Shown piece after piece: positions 8,077 through 14,960 of a stretch of DNA of 14,962 bases (its first letter is position 1; each line of letters starts with the position of its first letter). The notes under the pieces are model-generated. The model ran no database searches. It saw only the letters and a list, made by a program, of their open reading frames with translations, and was not told the origin of the DNA. The stretch spans positions 1 through 14,962 of the forward strand of contig CAJGDQ010000014.1 of the NCBI GenBank assembly GCA_904502215.1, given 5' to 3'. Source of the DNA: Clostridiaceae bacterium (GTDB lineage Bacteria; Bacillota; Clostridia; Oscillospirales; Acutalibacteraceae). Made by a program: the position numbers and the translations under genes.

Positions 8077-8105
8077 AAAAAAATCGGGCAAAGCCCGATT
8101 TTTTT
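8077..8105 (-). terminator. Intrinsic terminator ending the aromatic operon (bidirectional)
   Basis: A perfect 13-bp stem (seven A, TCGGGC, a three-base loop, GCCCGA, seven T) begins a few bases after the stop of the ACT-domain gene. It has a seven-U tract on either strand, so it should terminate in both directions. The pepD ribosome binding site (8071-8075) begins one base after the U-tract. Confidence 0.92.
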
Positions 8106-8108
8106 AAT

Positions 8109-8543
8109 TTATTTAAGACCCAATTCTTCCATTCCGATAACCTTAAAATCGCTGCCATCCAAGGCTTTGTTTAATGCCTCTTCATTGGAGGTTTGGATAA
8201 CCATATATGCGTATTCACCCTTATGAGCAAATAAGGAATACATATATTCAATATCAACATCATTATCAGCAAGCTGCATAAGAAGCTCGGAAAGTCCCGC
8301 AGGTCTATCGGGAACTCTAATAACCCAAACAGGATTTAAGGAAAGAATATTACCCTGTTCAAGCAATATAGAACTAGCTTTTGCCGAATCATCAACAATC
8401 ATACGTGCAAGACCATAATCGGTGGTTTCAGCGATGGAAATTGCCCTTAAATCAACGCCGTTTTCGGCTAACAAATGGGTAATTTCAGCCAACTGACCTT
8501 TACGGTTTTCTAAAAATACGGAAATTTGCTGAATTTTCATCAT
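8109..8543 (-). CDS. Tandem ACT-domain protein
   Basis: This 144-residue protein is built from two ACT-like ligand-binding modules (about 3-70 and 71-144). The first opens ISVFLENRKGQLAEITHLLAENGVDLRAISI, matching the beta-alpha-beta start of ACT domains; the second opens VIRVPDRPAGLSELLMQLADNDVDIEYMY. There is no catalytic or DNA-binding domain. ACT domains typically bind amino acids, so an allosteric or sensory role for aromatic amino acids or their keto acids is inferred from its place as last gene of the IOR/PaaK operon. The SD AGGAGG lies five bases before the ATG at 8543 and eight before the next ATG at 8540; the latter (MKIQQISVF) is equally plausible. The SD overlaps the paaK stop, and the terminator follows closely. 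Confidence 0.9.
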   Translation of the reverse strand: MMKIQQISVFLENRKGQLAEITHLLAENGVDLRAISIAETTDYGLARMIVDDSAKASSILLEQGNILSLNPVWVIRVPDRPAGLSELLMQLADNDVDIEYMYSLFAHKGEYAYMVIQTSNEEALNKALDGSDFKVIGMEELGLK

Positions 8544-8552
8544 CTTTCCCTC

Positions 8553-9851
8553 CTATATTTTTCTCTTATCAATAACTCTAACTGCCTTGCCTTCACTTCT
8601 TGTTATACTCTTAGGAGCAACAAGCTTAACCTTTGCGGCAATTCCGAGCATAGATTTAAGACTAACAACCAAATCCTTTTCAGCCTTGCTGATTTGAGCC
8701 AACGAATCCGAGAAAAGTTCAGGAGTCATCTCAACCAAAACCTCAAAGGTATCGGAATTATTAACCCTATCAACAACAATTTGGTAGTTGGGTGAAAATC
8801 CTTCCTGAAGCAAAACAGTTTCAATCTGACTTGGGAATACATTAACACCACGGATAATAAGCATATCATCGCTTCTACCCATCGGCTTGCACATTTTAAC
8901 AAAGGTTCTTCCGCAAGAGCATTTTTCACGGCTCAAAACGCAAATATCTCGAGTGCGATAACGAAGAAGCGGAAAAGCCTCTTTGGTTATAGCGGTGAAA
9001 ACAAGCTCACCCTTTTCGCCCTCAGGCAAAACCTCGCCTGTTTCGGGGTCGATAATCTCGGCAATAAAATGGTCCTCATTTATATGCATACCCGTTTGCG
9101 CTTCGCACTCAAATGCAACACCGGGGCCCGAGGTTTCGGTAAGTCCATAAATATCATAAGCTTTGATACCAAGTTTATCCTCAATATCTTTGCGCATATC
9201 CTCGCTCCAAGCCTCTGCGCCAAAAATACCTGCCTTAAGCTTAATTTGGTCTCTAAGACCATTTTCATGAATACTCTCGGCAAGATAAGCCGCATAAGAA
9301 GGAGTGCAGCAAATAATGGTTGCACCAAGGTCGGTCATAAACTGAAGCTGACGGTCGGTATTTCCCGAGGACATAGGTAAAGTTAAGCAACCAACCTTAT
9401 GTGAACCGCCGTGAAGACCTGAGCCTCCTGTGAACAAACCATAGCCATAAGCCACCTGACAAACATCCTCTTTAGTTCCGCCTGCCGCTACAATAGCTCT
9501 GGCACAGCAGTCTTCCCAAAGGTCAACATCGTGTTGAGTATAGAAAGCCACAACTCTTTTACCCGTTGTTCCCGAGGTTGAATGAATACGAACACAGTCA
9601 GCAAGGGGCATTCCCAAAAGTCCGTAAGGATAAGCCTCTCTTAAATCATCTTTACATAAGAAAGGAAGCTTATAAAGGTCATCAACACCCTTGATATCAT
9701 CAGGAGTTACACCCTTTTCTTCCATTTTTTTGCGATAATAGGGAACATTATCCCAAACATGCTTAACCTGTTTAACAAGACGCTCATTTTGAAGTTGGCG
9801 GATTTCTTCAGGCGAAGCGGTTTCTATTTCAGGTTGATAATAATTAGCCAT
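8553..9851 (-). CDS. paaK: Phenylacetate-CoA ligase (AMP-forming)
   Basis: This cytoplasmic adenylate-forming enzyme converts phenylacetate (or indole- or hydroxyphenylacetate) with ATP and CoA to the aryl-acetyl-CoA; the reaction is reversible in principle. The 432 residues match the PaaK family length. Motifs: STSGTTGK (91-98) for ATP binding, GIFGAEAWSEDMR (208-220), YGLTETSGPGVAFEC (235-249), YRTRDIC (298-304), GRSDDMLIIRGVNVFPSQIE (325-344) and the C-terminal SITRSEGKAVRV with the likely catalytic lysine K422. A cysteine group (C304, C311, C313, C321) could bind a metal, but this is unproven. The gene lies 12 bases after iorB and has AGGAG upstream of its ATG. Downstream of an indolepyruvate oxidoreductase, the likely partner metabolites are aryl-acetyl-CoAs. 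Confidence 0.93.
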   Translation of the reverse strand: MANYYQPEIETASPEEIRQLQNERLVKQVKHVWDNVPYYRKKMEEKGVTPDDIKGVDDLYKLPFLCKDDLREAYPYGLLGMPLADCVRIHSTSGTTGKRVVAFYTQHDVDLWEDCCARAIVAAGGTKEDVCQVAYGYGLFTGGSGLHGGSHKVGCLTLPMSSGNTDRQLQFMTDLGATIICCTPSYAAYLAESIHENGLRDQIKLKAGIFGAEAWSEDMRKDIEDKLGIKAYDIYGLTETSGPGVAFECEAQTGMHINEDHFIAEIIDPETGEVLPEGEKGELVFTAITKEAFPLLRYRTRDICVLSREKCSCGRTFVKMCKPMGRSDDMLIIRGVNVFPSQIETVLLQEGFSPNYQIVVDRVNNSDTFEVLVEMTPELFSDSLAQISKAEKDLVVSLKSMLGIAAKVKLVAPKSITRSEGKAVRVIDKRKI

Positions 9852-9863
9852 AAAAAATTCTCC

Positions 9864-10436
9864 TTATATGTTTCTTCCCAGTGAGAAAGCTTTCTTGTTC
9901 ATTTCGAGGAACTTTTCAGGAACACTCTCCTCAATAGCCTTTAACCATTCTTCTTCGGTTATATCAAAATATTTAGAAAGCTTGCCCATAAGCACCATAT
10001 TAACAGCCTTAGGAGAGCCTGCCTCAAGCGCTAAGGAAAGAGCATCAATAGCATCAATATCAATTCCGCTATCCCTCATCTTTTCAACAAGGTTTTCGGG
10101 ATACTCGGCAGCACCGATTATAACAGGCATAGGGTTAATTTGTTGCATATTGGTTATAATCTTGCCGTTTTTCTTTAAATATTCGGTCCAACGAGCAGCC
10201 TCTAAAAGCTCAAAGGAAACGATAAAATCAGCTTGACCTTTATCAATAACGGGAGAATAAACCTTATCGCCAAAGCGAACATATGTAACAACACTTCCGC
10301 CTCTTTGACTCATTCCGTGAACCTCGGATACCTTTATATCATAACCCTTGGTGAGCAAAAGTTTTCCAAGGAGCTTGGAGGCTAAAAGACTTCCCTGTCC
10401 CCCAACTCCAACTATCATAACATTCTTAGTTTCCAT
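9864..10436 (-). CDS. iorB: Indolepyruvate:ferredoxin oxidoreductase, beta subunit
   Basis: This is the small subunit (190 residues) of the IorAB complex, which oxidatively decarboxylates arylpyruvates to aryl-acetyl-CoA with ferredoxin as acceptor. It shows the gamma-domain pattern of 2-oxoacid oxidoreductases: VMIVGVGGQGSLLASKLLG near the N-terminus and SEVHGMSQRGGSVVTYVRFG after it, followed by FIVSFELLEAARW and INPMPVIIGAAEYP. Two adjacent ATGs compete. The one at 10439 overlaps the iorA stop (TAATG) with SD spacing four; the one at 10436 has AGGAGG at spacing seven and is preferred. Either way translation is coupled to iorA, fitting an equimolar complex. Confidence 0.94.
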   Translation of the reverse strand: METKNVMIVGVGGQGSLLASKLLGKLLLTKGYDIKVSEVHGMSQRGGSVVTYVRFGDKVYSPVIDKGQADFIVSFELLEAARWTEYLKKNGKIITNMQQINPMPVIIGAAEYPENLVEKMRDSGIDIDAIDALSLALEAGSPKAVNMVLMGKLSKYFDITEEEWLKAIEESVPEKFLEMNKKAFSLGRNI

Positions 10437-10438
10437 CA

Positions 10439-12169
10439 TTAAACCTCCTTAAAAGCCGAGAGCTTGCAAAGCTGTTCGCAAACCTTGCAGCCAACACACT
10501 GGGTTGCATCAACCTGTGCCTTGCCATCAATAATACTGATAGCAGGGCAACCGATTTTCATACAAGCCTTACAGCCAACACACTTATCTCTATCAACTGC
10601 AAGAGGTTTATTATGTTTAACATATTTAAGAAGAGCACAAGGTCTTCGGGAGATTATAACCGAGGGCTCGTTTGCGGCGAGTTCTTCTTTAATAACGCTA
10701 TCGCACTCGGAAAGATTATATGGGTCGATAACCCTAACCCTCTTAATACCAACCGAGCGGCAAAGTGTTTCAAGGTCAATTTTAGTGCAGGGGTCTCCCT
10801 TAAGGTTAACACCTGTTGTTGGGTTTTGCTGATGTCCTGTCATACCTGTAATCGAGTTATCAACTATAATAACGGTTGAATTAGACTCATTATAAGCAAT
10901 ATTAACAAGACCTGTTATACCCGAATGCATAAAGGTTGAGTCGCCAATAACTGCAACAGTTTTGTTATCGGCCTCGCCCTTTTGAGATTTTGTGAATCCG
11001 TGAAGTCCCGAAACTGAGGCACCCATACAAATAACAGCATCAACTGCATTAAGGGGGGCAACCGCTCCCAAGGTATAGCAACCGATATCGCCGATAACGG
11101 TTATTTTGTTCTTTTGAAGGGTATAGAAAAGGCCTCTATGAGGACAGCCTGCGCACATTACGGGAGGTCTTGGCGGAATAGCGGCATCTAACGGCGCTCT
11201 AACAGACCAAGGCTCAGCCAACTCTTTAGCAATATTCAAGGGCATAAGCTCATCTATCATAGAAAAGCTTTCCTTGCCAACGCAATCAAGTCCCAAATTT
11301 TTGCAATGAGCCTCGATAAATCCATCAAGCTCTTCAACTATAACAAGCTTATTTACCTTAGCCGCAAAATCTTTTATCTTTTTCTCAGGCATAGGCCAAA
11401 TAAGACCCAACTTCATAACGGGGTATTTATCACCCAAAACCTCTTTAACATACTGATATGAGGTTGATGAGGTTATGATACCAATGTCTTTGCTTTCACC
11501 CTCTTCAATGCGGTTGATAGAACAAGTTTCAGCATATTCAACAAGCGCTCTTGTTCTCGCTTCAACTATCGGATGACGGCGCTTTGCATTACCCGGCATC
11601 ATAACATACTTTGGAATATCCTTTTTATATTCCTTTATATTCTCAATTCTCTCGGCAGTTTCAACTATGCTTTGAGAATGGGAAATTCTGGTGCACATCT
11701 TGAGAAGAACGGGGGTATCAAACTTCTCCGAAAGCTCGTAAGCCAATTTTGTAAACTCAAGTGCCTCAGCCGAATCGGCAGGCTCCAACATCGGAATTTT
11801 TGAAGCCTTTGCATAATTACGGCTATCTTGCTCGTTTTGAGAGGAATGCATACCTGCATCATCGGCAACACCGATAACCATACCTGCATTAACACCTGTA
11901 TAAGAAATAGTGAAAAGCGGGTCGGCCGCAACATTAAGGCCAACGTGCTTCATACCGCAAAAGCTTCTTCTGCCTGCAAGGGAGGCTCCAAAAGCCGATT
12001 CCATAGCAACCTTTTCATTAGGTGCCCACTCGGCATAAACCTCATTGTATTTTGCGATAGCTTCGGTTATCTCGGTGCTTGGAGTTCCGGGATAGCTTGA
12101 AACAAACTCGCAACCTGCTTCATATAAACCTCTGGCAACTGCCTCGTTGCCAAGCATTAACTTTTTCAT
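10439..12169 (-). CDS. iorA: Indolepyruvate:ferredoxin oxidoreductase, alpha subunit
   Basis: This 576-residue subunit carries thiamine diphosphate and iron-sulfur clusters. The N-terminal region has SSYPGTPSTEI (24-34). The TPP domain begins near PPRPPVMCAGCPHRG (332-346) and contains IGDIGCYTLG (359-368) and the TPP/Mg2+ motif GDSTFMHSGITGL (409-421) ending at DN (437-438). The C-terminal ferredoxin-like part has two cluster motifs: C530, C533, C536, C541 and C558, C561, C564, C568. The second lacks the proline usually following its last cysteine (CKL instead of CP). Length and order match IorA. Substrates in the family are indolepyruvate, phenylpyruvate and hydroxyphenylpyruvate. The SD AGGAG overlaps the stop of the preceding ligase gene, and its end overlaps iorB, so it is internal to the operon. 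Confidence 0.96.
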   Translation of the reverse strand: MKKLMLGNEAVARGLYEAGCEFVSSYPGTPSTEITEAIAKYNEVYAEWAPNEKVAMESAFGASLAGRRSFCGMKHVGLNVAADPLFTISYTGVNAGMVIGVADDAGMHSSQNEQDSRNYAKASKIPMLEPADSAEALEFTKLAYELSEKFDTPVLLKMCTRISHSQSIVETAERIENIKEYKKDIPKYVMMPGNAKRRHPIVEARTRALVEYAETCSINRIEEGESKDIGIITSSTSYQYVKEVLGDKYPVMKLGLIWPMPEKKIKDFAAKVNKLVIVEELDGFIEAHCKNLGLDCVGKESFSMIDELMPLNIAKELAEPWSVRAPLDAAIPPRPPVMCAGCPHRGLFYTLQKNKITVIGDIGCYTLGAVAPLNAVDAVICMGASVSGLHGFTKSQKGEADNKTVAVIGDSTFMHSGITGLVNIAYNESNSTVIIVDNSITGMTGHQQNPTTGVNLKGDPCTKIDLETLCRSVGIKRVRVIDPYNLSECDSVIKEELAANEPSVIISRRPCALLKYVKHNKPLAVDRDKCVGCKACMKIGCPAISIIDGKAQVDATQCVGCKVCEQLCKLSAFKEV

Positions 12170-12180
12170 TTTTATTTCTC

Positions 12181-13818
12181 CTATCCTGTTATCTGAACTT
12201 CAACAAGTCTACCCTTGCAATACTTTTCTCTAAGAACAGGCTTTTCTATCTTTCCTGTTGGGTTGCGGGGCACCTTATCGAAATAAATCTTGCGAGGACG
12301 CTTATATCTTGGCAACTCCTTGCAAAACTCTTCAATTTCTTCTTCACAACAGCTAAGTCCCTCTTTTATTTCAATTATAGCTGCTGCAATTTCACCAAGT
12401 CTAGCATCGGGAAGACCAATAACTGCAACATCCTTGATTTTATCAAAGGAACGAAGGAAATCTTCTATTTGAACGGGATAAAGGTTTTCGCCGCCTGAAA
12501 TTACAACATCCTTCTTTCTATCAACAAGATAAAGGAAACCATCCTCATCCTCTCTTGCCATATCGCCGGTATATAGCCAGCCATTTTTAAGCACCTCGGC
12601 AGTTGCCTCAGGGTTTTTATAGTAGCAGGTCATCACGCCATCGCCCTTAACGATAAGCTCTCCAACCTCGCCTTTTTCAACCTCTTTGCCCTTTTCATCA
12701 ACAACCTTAGCTTGCCAACCAAAGCCAGCCTTACCGATAGCGCCAACCTTATGGGTGTTCTCAACTCCCAAATGAACGCAACCGGGGCCTATTGATTCCG
12801 AAAGACCATAATTAGTGTCATACTGATGCTTGGGGAAAATATTCATCCAACGCATAACAAGACTTGGAGGAACCGGCTGAGCGCCTATGTGCATAAGTCT
12901 CCATTGGTCAAGTCTATAATTTTTAAGGTCAACCTTGCCCGATTCAATAGCATCTAGCAAATCCTGAGCCCACGGAACTAAAAGCCAAACGATAGTGCAT
13001 CTTTCTTCGGTTACAGCCCTTAAAATCCACTCGGGCTTAACACCTCTGAGTAGCACCGCTTTAGAGCCCGAAAGTAAGGAACCAAACCAATGCATTTTAG
13101 CGCCCGTGTGATATAAAGGCGGAATGCAAAGAAAAACATCATCCTTTGTTTGCGAATGATGATTTTGTTCGGCAAAACAGGAATGAACAAGGGATAAATG
13201 ATTATGTAAAATCGCCTTTGGAAAACCCGTTGTTCCGGATGAAAAATAAATAGCCGCATCATCGGTTTCGCTAAGAGCCACAGGCGGAACATTTGAAGAA
13301 CAAAAGCCCATAAGGGAAATGCAGTCCTCAGTATAATCAGGTCCGTTTTTGCCAACAAAGAAAAGGGTTTTAACAAAACCTATTTCATCCTTTATGGCAT
13401 CCATTCGGCTGATGAACTCAGGGCCAAATATAAGCACCTCAACATCGGCAAGCTCTAAGCAATATTTAATCTCATCACTGCTATATCTGAAGTTCATAGG
13501 AACAGCAACACAGCCGGCCTTTAAAATTCCAAAATATATCGGGAGCCATTCAATGCAGTTCATAAGAAGAATTGCAACCTTTGTTCCCTTTTTAAGACCT
13601 CGGCTTAAAAGCAGATTTGCAAAACGGTTTGCTTTAGCCTCAAAATCTTTCCAAGAAAGCTCTCTTCTATAAGGTGCATCCGAAGCCGCACTCTCTATCA
13701 AATTAAAGTCCCACCAGGTTGTAGCCTTATCCCTCTCTTCCGAGGGGTTAATCTCAACAAGGCTTGTTTCCTGACCGTAAAGTCTGGCATTTTTTTCAAG
13801 AAATTCGGTTATTACCAT
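12181..13818 (-). CDS. AMP-forming acyl-CoA ligase (class I adenylate-forming enzyme)
   Basis: This 545-residue enzyme is the first gene of the aromatic operon. It has all adenylate-forming motifs: YFSSGTTGFPKAI (191-203), the IPPLYHTGA segment (232-240), YGLSESIG (337-344), YTGDMA (416-421), DRKKDVVISGGENLYP (433-448) and PRNPTGKIEK with the catalytic lysine K523. Such enzymes activate a carboxylic acid to its CoA thioester through an acyl-AMP. The residues that would set the substrate are not readable by eye; fatty, aryl-acetic and aryl-propionic acids are all possible, and the setting with iorAB and paaK favours an aromatic or Stickland-type acid. The start at 13818 is preceded by AAGGAAG; an upstream GTG at 13875 overlaps the promoter and is rejected. 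The promoter lies about 50 bases upstream, and iorA follows after 11 bases. Confidence 0.92.
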   Translation of the reverse strand: MVITEFLEKNARLYGQETSLVEINPSEERDKATTWWDFNLIESAASDAPYRRELSWKDFEAKANRFANLLLSRGLKKGTKVAILLMNCIEWLPIYFGILKAGCVAVPMNFRYSSDEIKYCLELADVEVLIFGPEFISRMDAIKDEIGFVKTLFFVGKNGPDYTEDCISLMGFCSSNVPPVALSETDDAAIYFSSGTTGFPKAILHNHLSLVHSCFAEQNHHSQTKDDVFLCIPPLYHTGAKMHWFGSLLSGSKAVLLRGVKPEWILRAVTEERCTIVWLLVPWAQDLLDAIESGKVDLKNYRLDQWRLMHIGAQPVPPSLVMRWMNIFPKHQYDTNYGLSESIGPGCVHLGVENTHKVGAIGKAGFGWQAKVVDEKGKEVEKGEVGELIVKGDGVMTCYYKNPEATAEVLKNGWLYTGDMAREDEDGFLYLVDRKKDVVISGGENLYPVQIEDFLRSFDKIKDVAVIGLPDARLGEIAAAIIEIKEGLSCCEEEIEEFCKELPRYKRPRKIYFDKVPRNPTGKIEKPVLREKYCKGRLVEVQITG

Positions 13819-13865
13819 CAGTTTACTTCCTTTATACAATACTACTAATAAAAAAACATAATGAC

Positions 13866-13894
13866 ATTTTATCACTTTAAAGGGTAAAAGTCAA
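13866..13894 (-). promoter_or_regulatory. Sigma-A type promoter of the acyl-CoA ligase-iorAB-paaK-ACT operon
   Basis: TTGACT (13889-13894) and TAAAAT (13866-13871) are separated by exactly 17 bases, with TGA before the -10 box (extended -10). Transcription would start near 13859, leaving a leader of about 40 bases with no evident riboswitch or attenuator. Confidence 0.8.
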
Positions 13895-13920
13895 GACCTA
13901 AAACACCTTTTTCTAAAAGG

Positions 13921-13950
13921 AAAAAATCGGGTGCAAAAGCCCGATTTTTT
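13921..13950 (-). terminator. Intrinsic terminator of the ZIP transporter gene (bidirectional)
   Basis: An 11-bp stem (six A then TCGGG, pairing with CCCGA then six T) encloses an 8-base loop. It begins within ten bases of the ZIP stop codon. Its stem core is the same as that of the terminator at 8077-8105. Confidence 0.9.
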
Positions 13951-13956
13951 AAAGAT

Positions 13957-14709
13957 TTATCCTAATAATGTATCAGTAATCAACATAATGCAAAAGCCTA
14001 TAAGCAAGGAATAGGTTGCCGCTCTTTCGCTTCCATGAGCATGGGTTTCGATAATCATTTCATCGCTTATAACATAAAGCATAGTGCCGCCTGCAAAGGC
14101 CAATGCAAAGGGCAAAATTGCCGTTGAAAAGCTAACTGCAAAAAATCCTATAAGAGTTCCAACAACCTCAACAAGACCTGTTATGAGGGCACAAACAAAG
14201 GTCTTTTTAGAGCTCACCCCTGCCGCTATCATAGGGGTTATGATAACCATTCCCTCAGGGACATTTTGAAGAGCTATTCCGCTTGCGATAATTAGCGCTC
14301 TTGAGGTATCCCCCGAGCCAAATCCAACGCCTGCCGCAATTCCCTCGGGAAGATTATGGATTGCAATCGCCATAACGAAAAGCAAAACCTTGTCCAAATC
14401 AGCATTCTTATGAGATTCAATATCAGGGCCCACCATTTTATGCAAATGAGGAACAAGCTTATCAATAAGATTTAAGAAAAATGCACCTGTTAAAATACCT
14501 GCAACTGTTATAACAATTCCGTATTTTCCACCATATTCAAGGGATGGAAAAATCAGTCCCAAAACGGCGGCGGCCAACATAACACCCGCCGCAAAGGCTA
14601 ACACTATATCCGAAAATTTATGGGATATATTTTTAAATATAAATCCAATGATAGCGCCGATAACGGTGGCTCCGCCAACGCCTAGCGCTGTTATTAAAAC
14701 AAGTTCCAT
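13957..14709 (-). CDS. ZIP-family divalent metal transporter (GufA-like)
   Basis: This 250-residue membrane protein has about eight hydrophobic helices and imports divalent metal such as zinc, iron or manganese in known ZIP members. Motifs: FAAGVMLAAAVLGLIFPSLE near the N-terminus, HNLPEG (118-123) and QNVPEG (148-153), the two metal-site helices, and a late helix AFAGGTMLYVISDEMIIE. The Q in place of H in the second motif is, to my knowledge, the usual form in the GufA branch of ZIP proteins, not a loss. A histidine-bearing loop (HLHKMVGPDIESHK, 88-101) lies between helices. The ATG at 14709 has GGAAGGA upstream. The gene has its own promoter and terminator and is probably monocistronic. No metal-repressor operator was recognised. 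Confidence 0.93.
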   Translation of the reverse strand: MELVLITALGVGGATVIGAIIGFIFKNISHKFSDIVLAFAAGVMLAAAVLGLIFPSLEYGGKYGIVITVAGILTGAFFLNLIDKLVPHLHKMVGPDIESHKNADLDKVLLFVMAIAIHNLPEGIAAGVGFGSGDTSRALIIASGIALQNVPEGMVIITPMIAAGVSSKKTFVCALITGLVEVVGTLIGFFAVSFSTAILPFALAFAGGTMLYVISDEMIIETHAHGSERAATYSLLIGFCIMLITDTLLG

Positions 14710-14744
14710 TTTTTATCCTTCCGTTTTTTAGAATTTTCTTTCAA

Positions 14745-14773
14745 AGTATAACACAAATGAGTTCTAGTTTCAA
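14745..14773 (-). promoter_or_regulatory. Sigma-A type promoter of the ZIP transporter gene
   Basis: TTGAAA (14768-14773) and TATACT (14745-14750) are separated by exactly 17 bases, with TGT before the -10 box (extended -10). The predicted transcript starts near 14738, about 28 bases before the ATG. Confidence 0.75.
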
Positions 14774-14787
14774 TAAAAATGAGAAAA

Positions 14788-14811
14788 ATAAAATACCTTT
14801 CGGTGTTTTAT
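14788..14811. terminator. Small hairpin upstream of the ZIP promoter
   Basis: ATAAAATACC and GGTGTTTTAT form a 10-bp stem (one G-U pair on the plus strand) around a 4-base loop. It is AT-rich, and on the plus strand the TTTTATT at its end resembles a weak terminator. It may belong to the repeat-like stretch beside it. Confidence 0.35.
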
Positions 14812-14925
14812 TAAATCTTATGAATTCATCTGCAAAGCAGGCACCGAGTTTCTTTATTATTACCTATTGCTTATTACTTCAAAATTTCAAGGGCTCTTTT
14901 AAAGAATAGAGAAAAAATAATAAAT
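14812..14925. repeat. Gene-free stretch, possible dispersed intergenic repeat
   Basis: No gene with a ribosome binding site was found here. It holds a short palindromic core (CTGCAAAGCAG, 14830-14840) and three near-copies of a 7-base unit (TTATTAC, CTATTGC, TTATTAC; 14857-14877). A plus-strand frame of 29 codons (14820-14909) has no SD and is not called a gene. The composition resembles non-coding interspersed repeats of Clostridia, but no second copy lies in the window, so this is a guess. Confidence 0.25.
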
Positions 14926-14960
14926 AAAAATTCCAAGAACTTAAAGTCCTTGGAATTTTT
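14926..14960 (-). terminator. Intrinsic terminator near the right edge (bidirectional)
   Basis: AAAAATTCCAAG and CTTGGAATTTTT form a perfect 12-bp outer stem, with further partial pairing (ACT/AGT) inside. It has an A-tract on one side and a T-tract on the other. It most likely ends a minus-strand gene beyond the right edge. Confidence 0.85.

Noticed and set aside
8065..8091. TTG start lengthening PepD
   Set aside because: It lies in the loop and U-tract of the terminator; the ATG at 8064 has AGGAG upstream and matches the family N-terminus.
7819..8226. Plus-strand frame of 135 codons across pepD, the terminator and the ACT gene
   Set aside because: It crosses a bidirectional terminator and the sense genes of two families; it is a shadow frame without recognisable features.
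12079..12498. Plus-strand frame of 139 codons over the iorA/ligase junction
   Set aside because: It is antisense to two clearly identified genes, and the residue composition does not look like a folded protein family.
13819..13875. GTG start lengthening the acyl-CoA ligase
   Set aside because: It overlaps the promoter region, and the ATG at 13818 has an SD.
13957..14709. Possible loss of a metal-binding histidine in the ZIP protein (QNVPEG)
   Set aside because: Glutamine at this position is, to my knowledge, typical of GufA-type ZIP proteins, so it is not a sign of inactivation.
14820..14909. Short plus-strand frame of 29 codons (begins MNSSAKQAP)
   Set aside because: It has no ribosome binding site and lies in an AT-rich repeat-like stretch; it is kept only as part of the candidate repeat.
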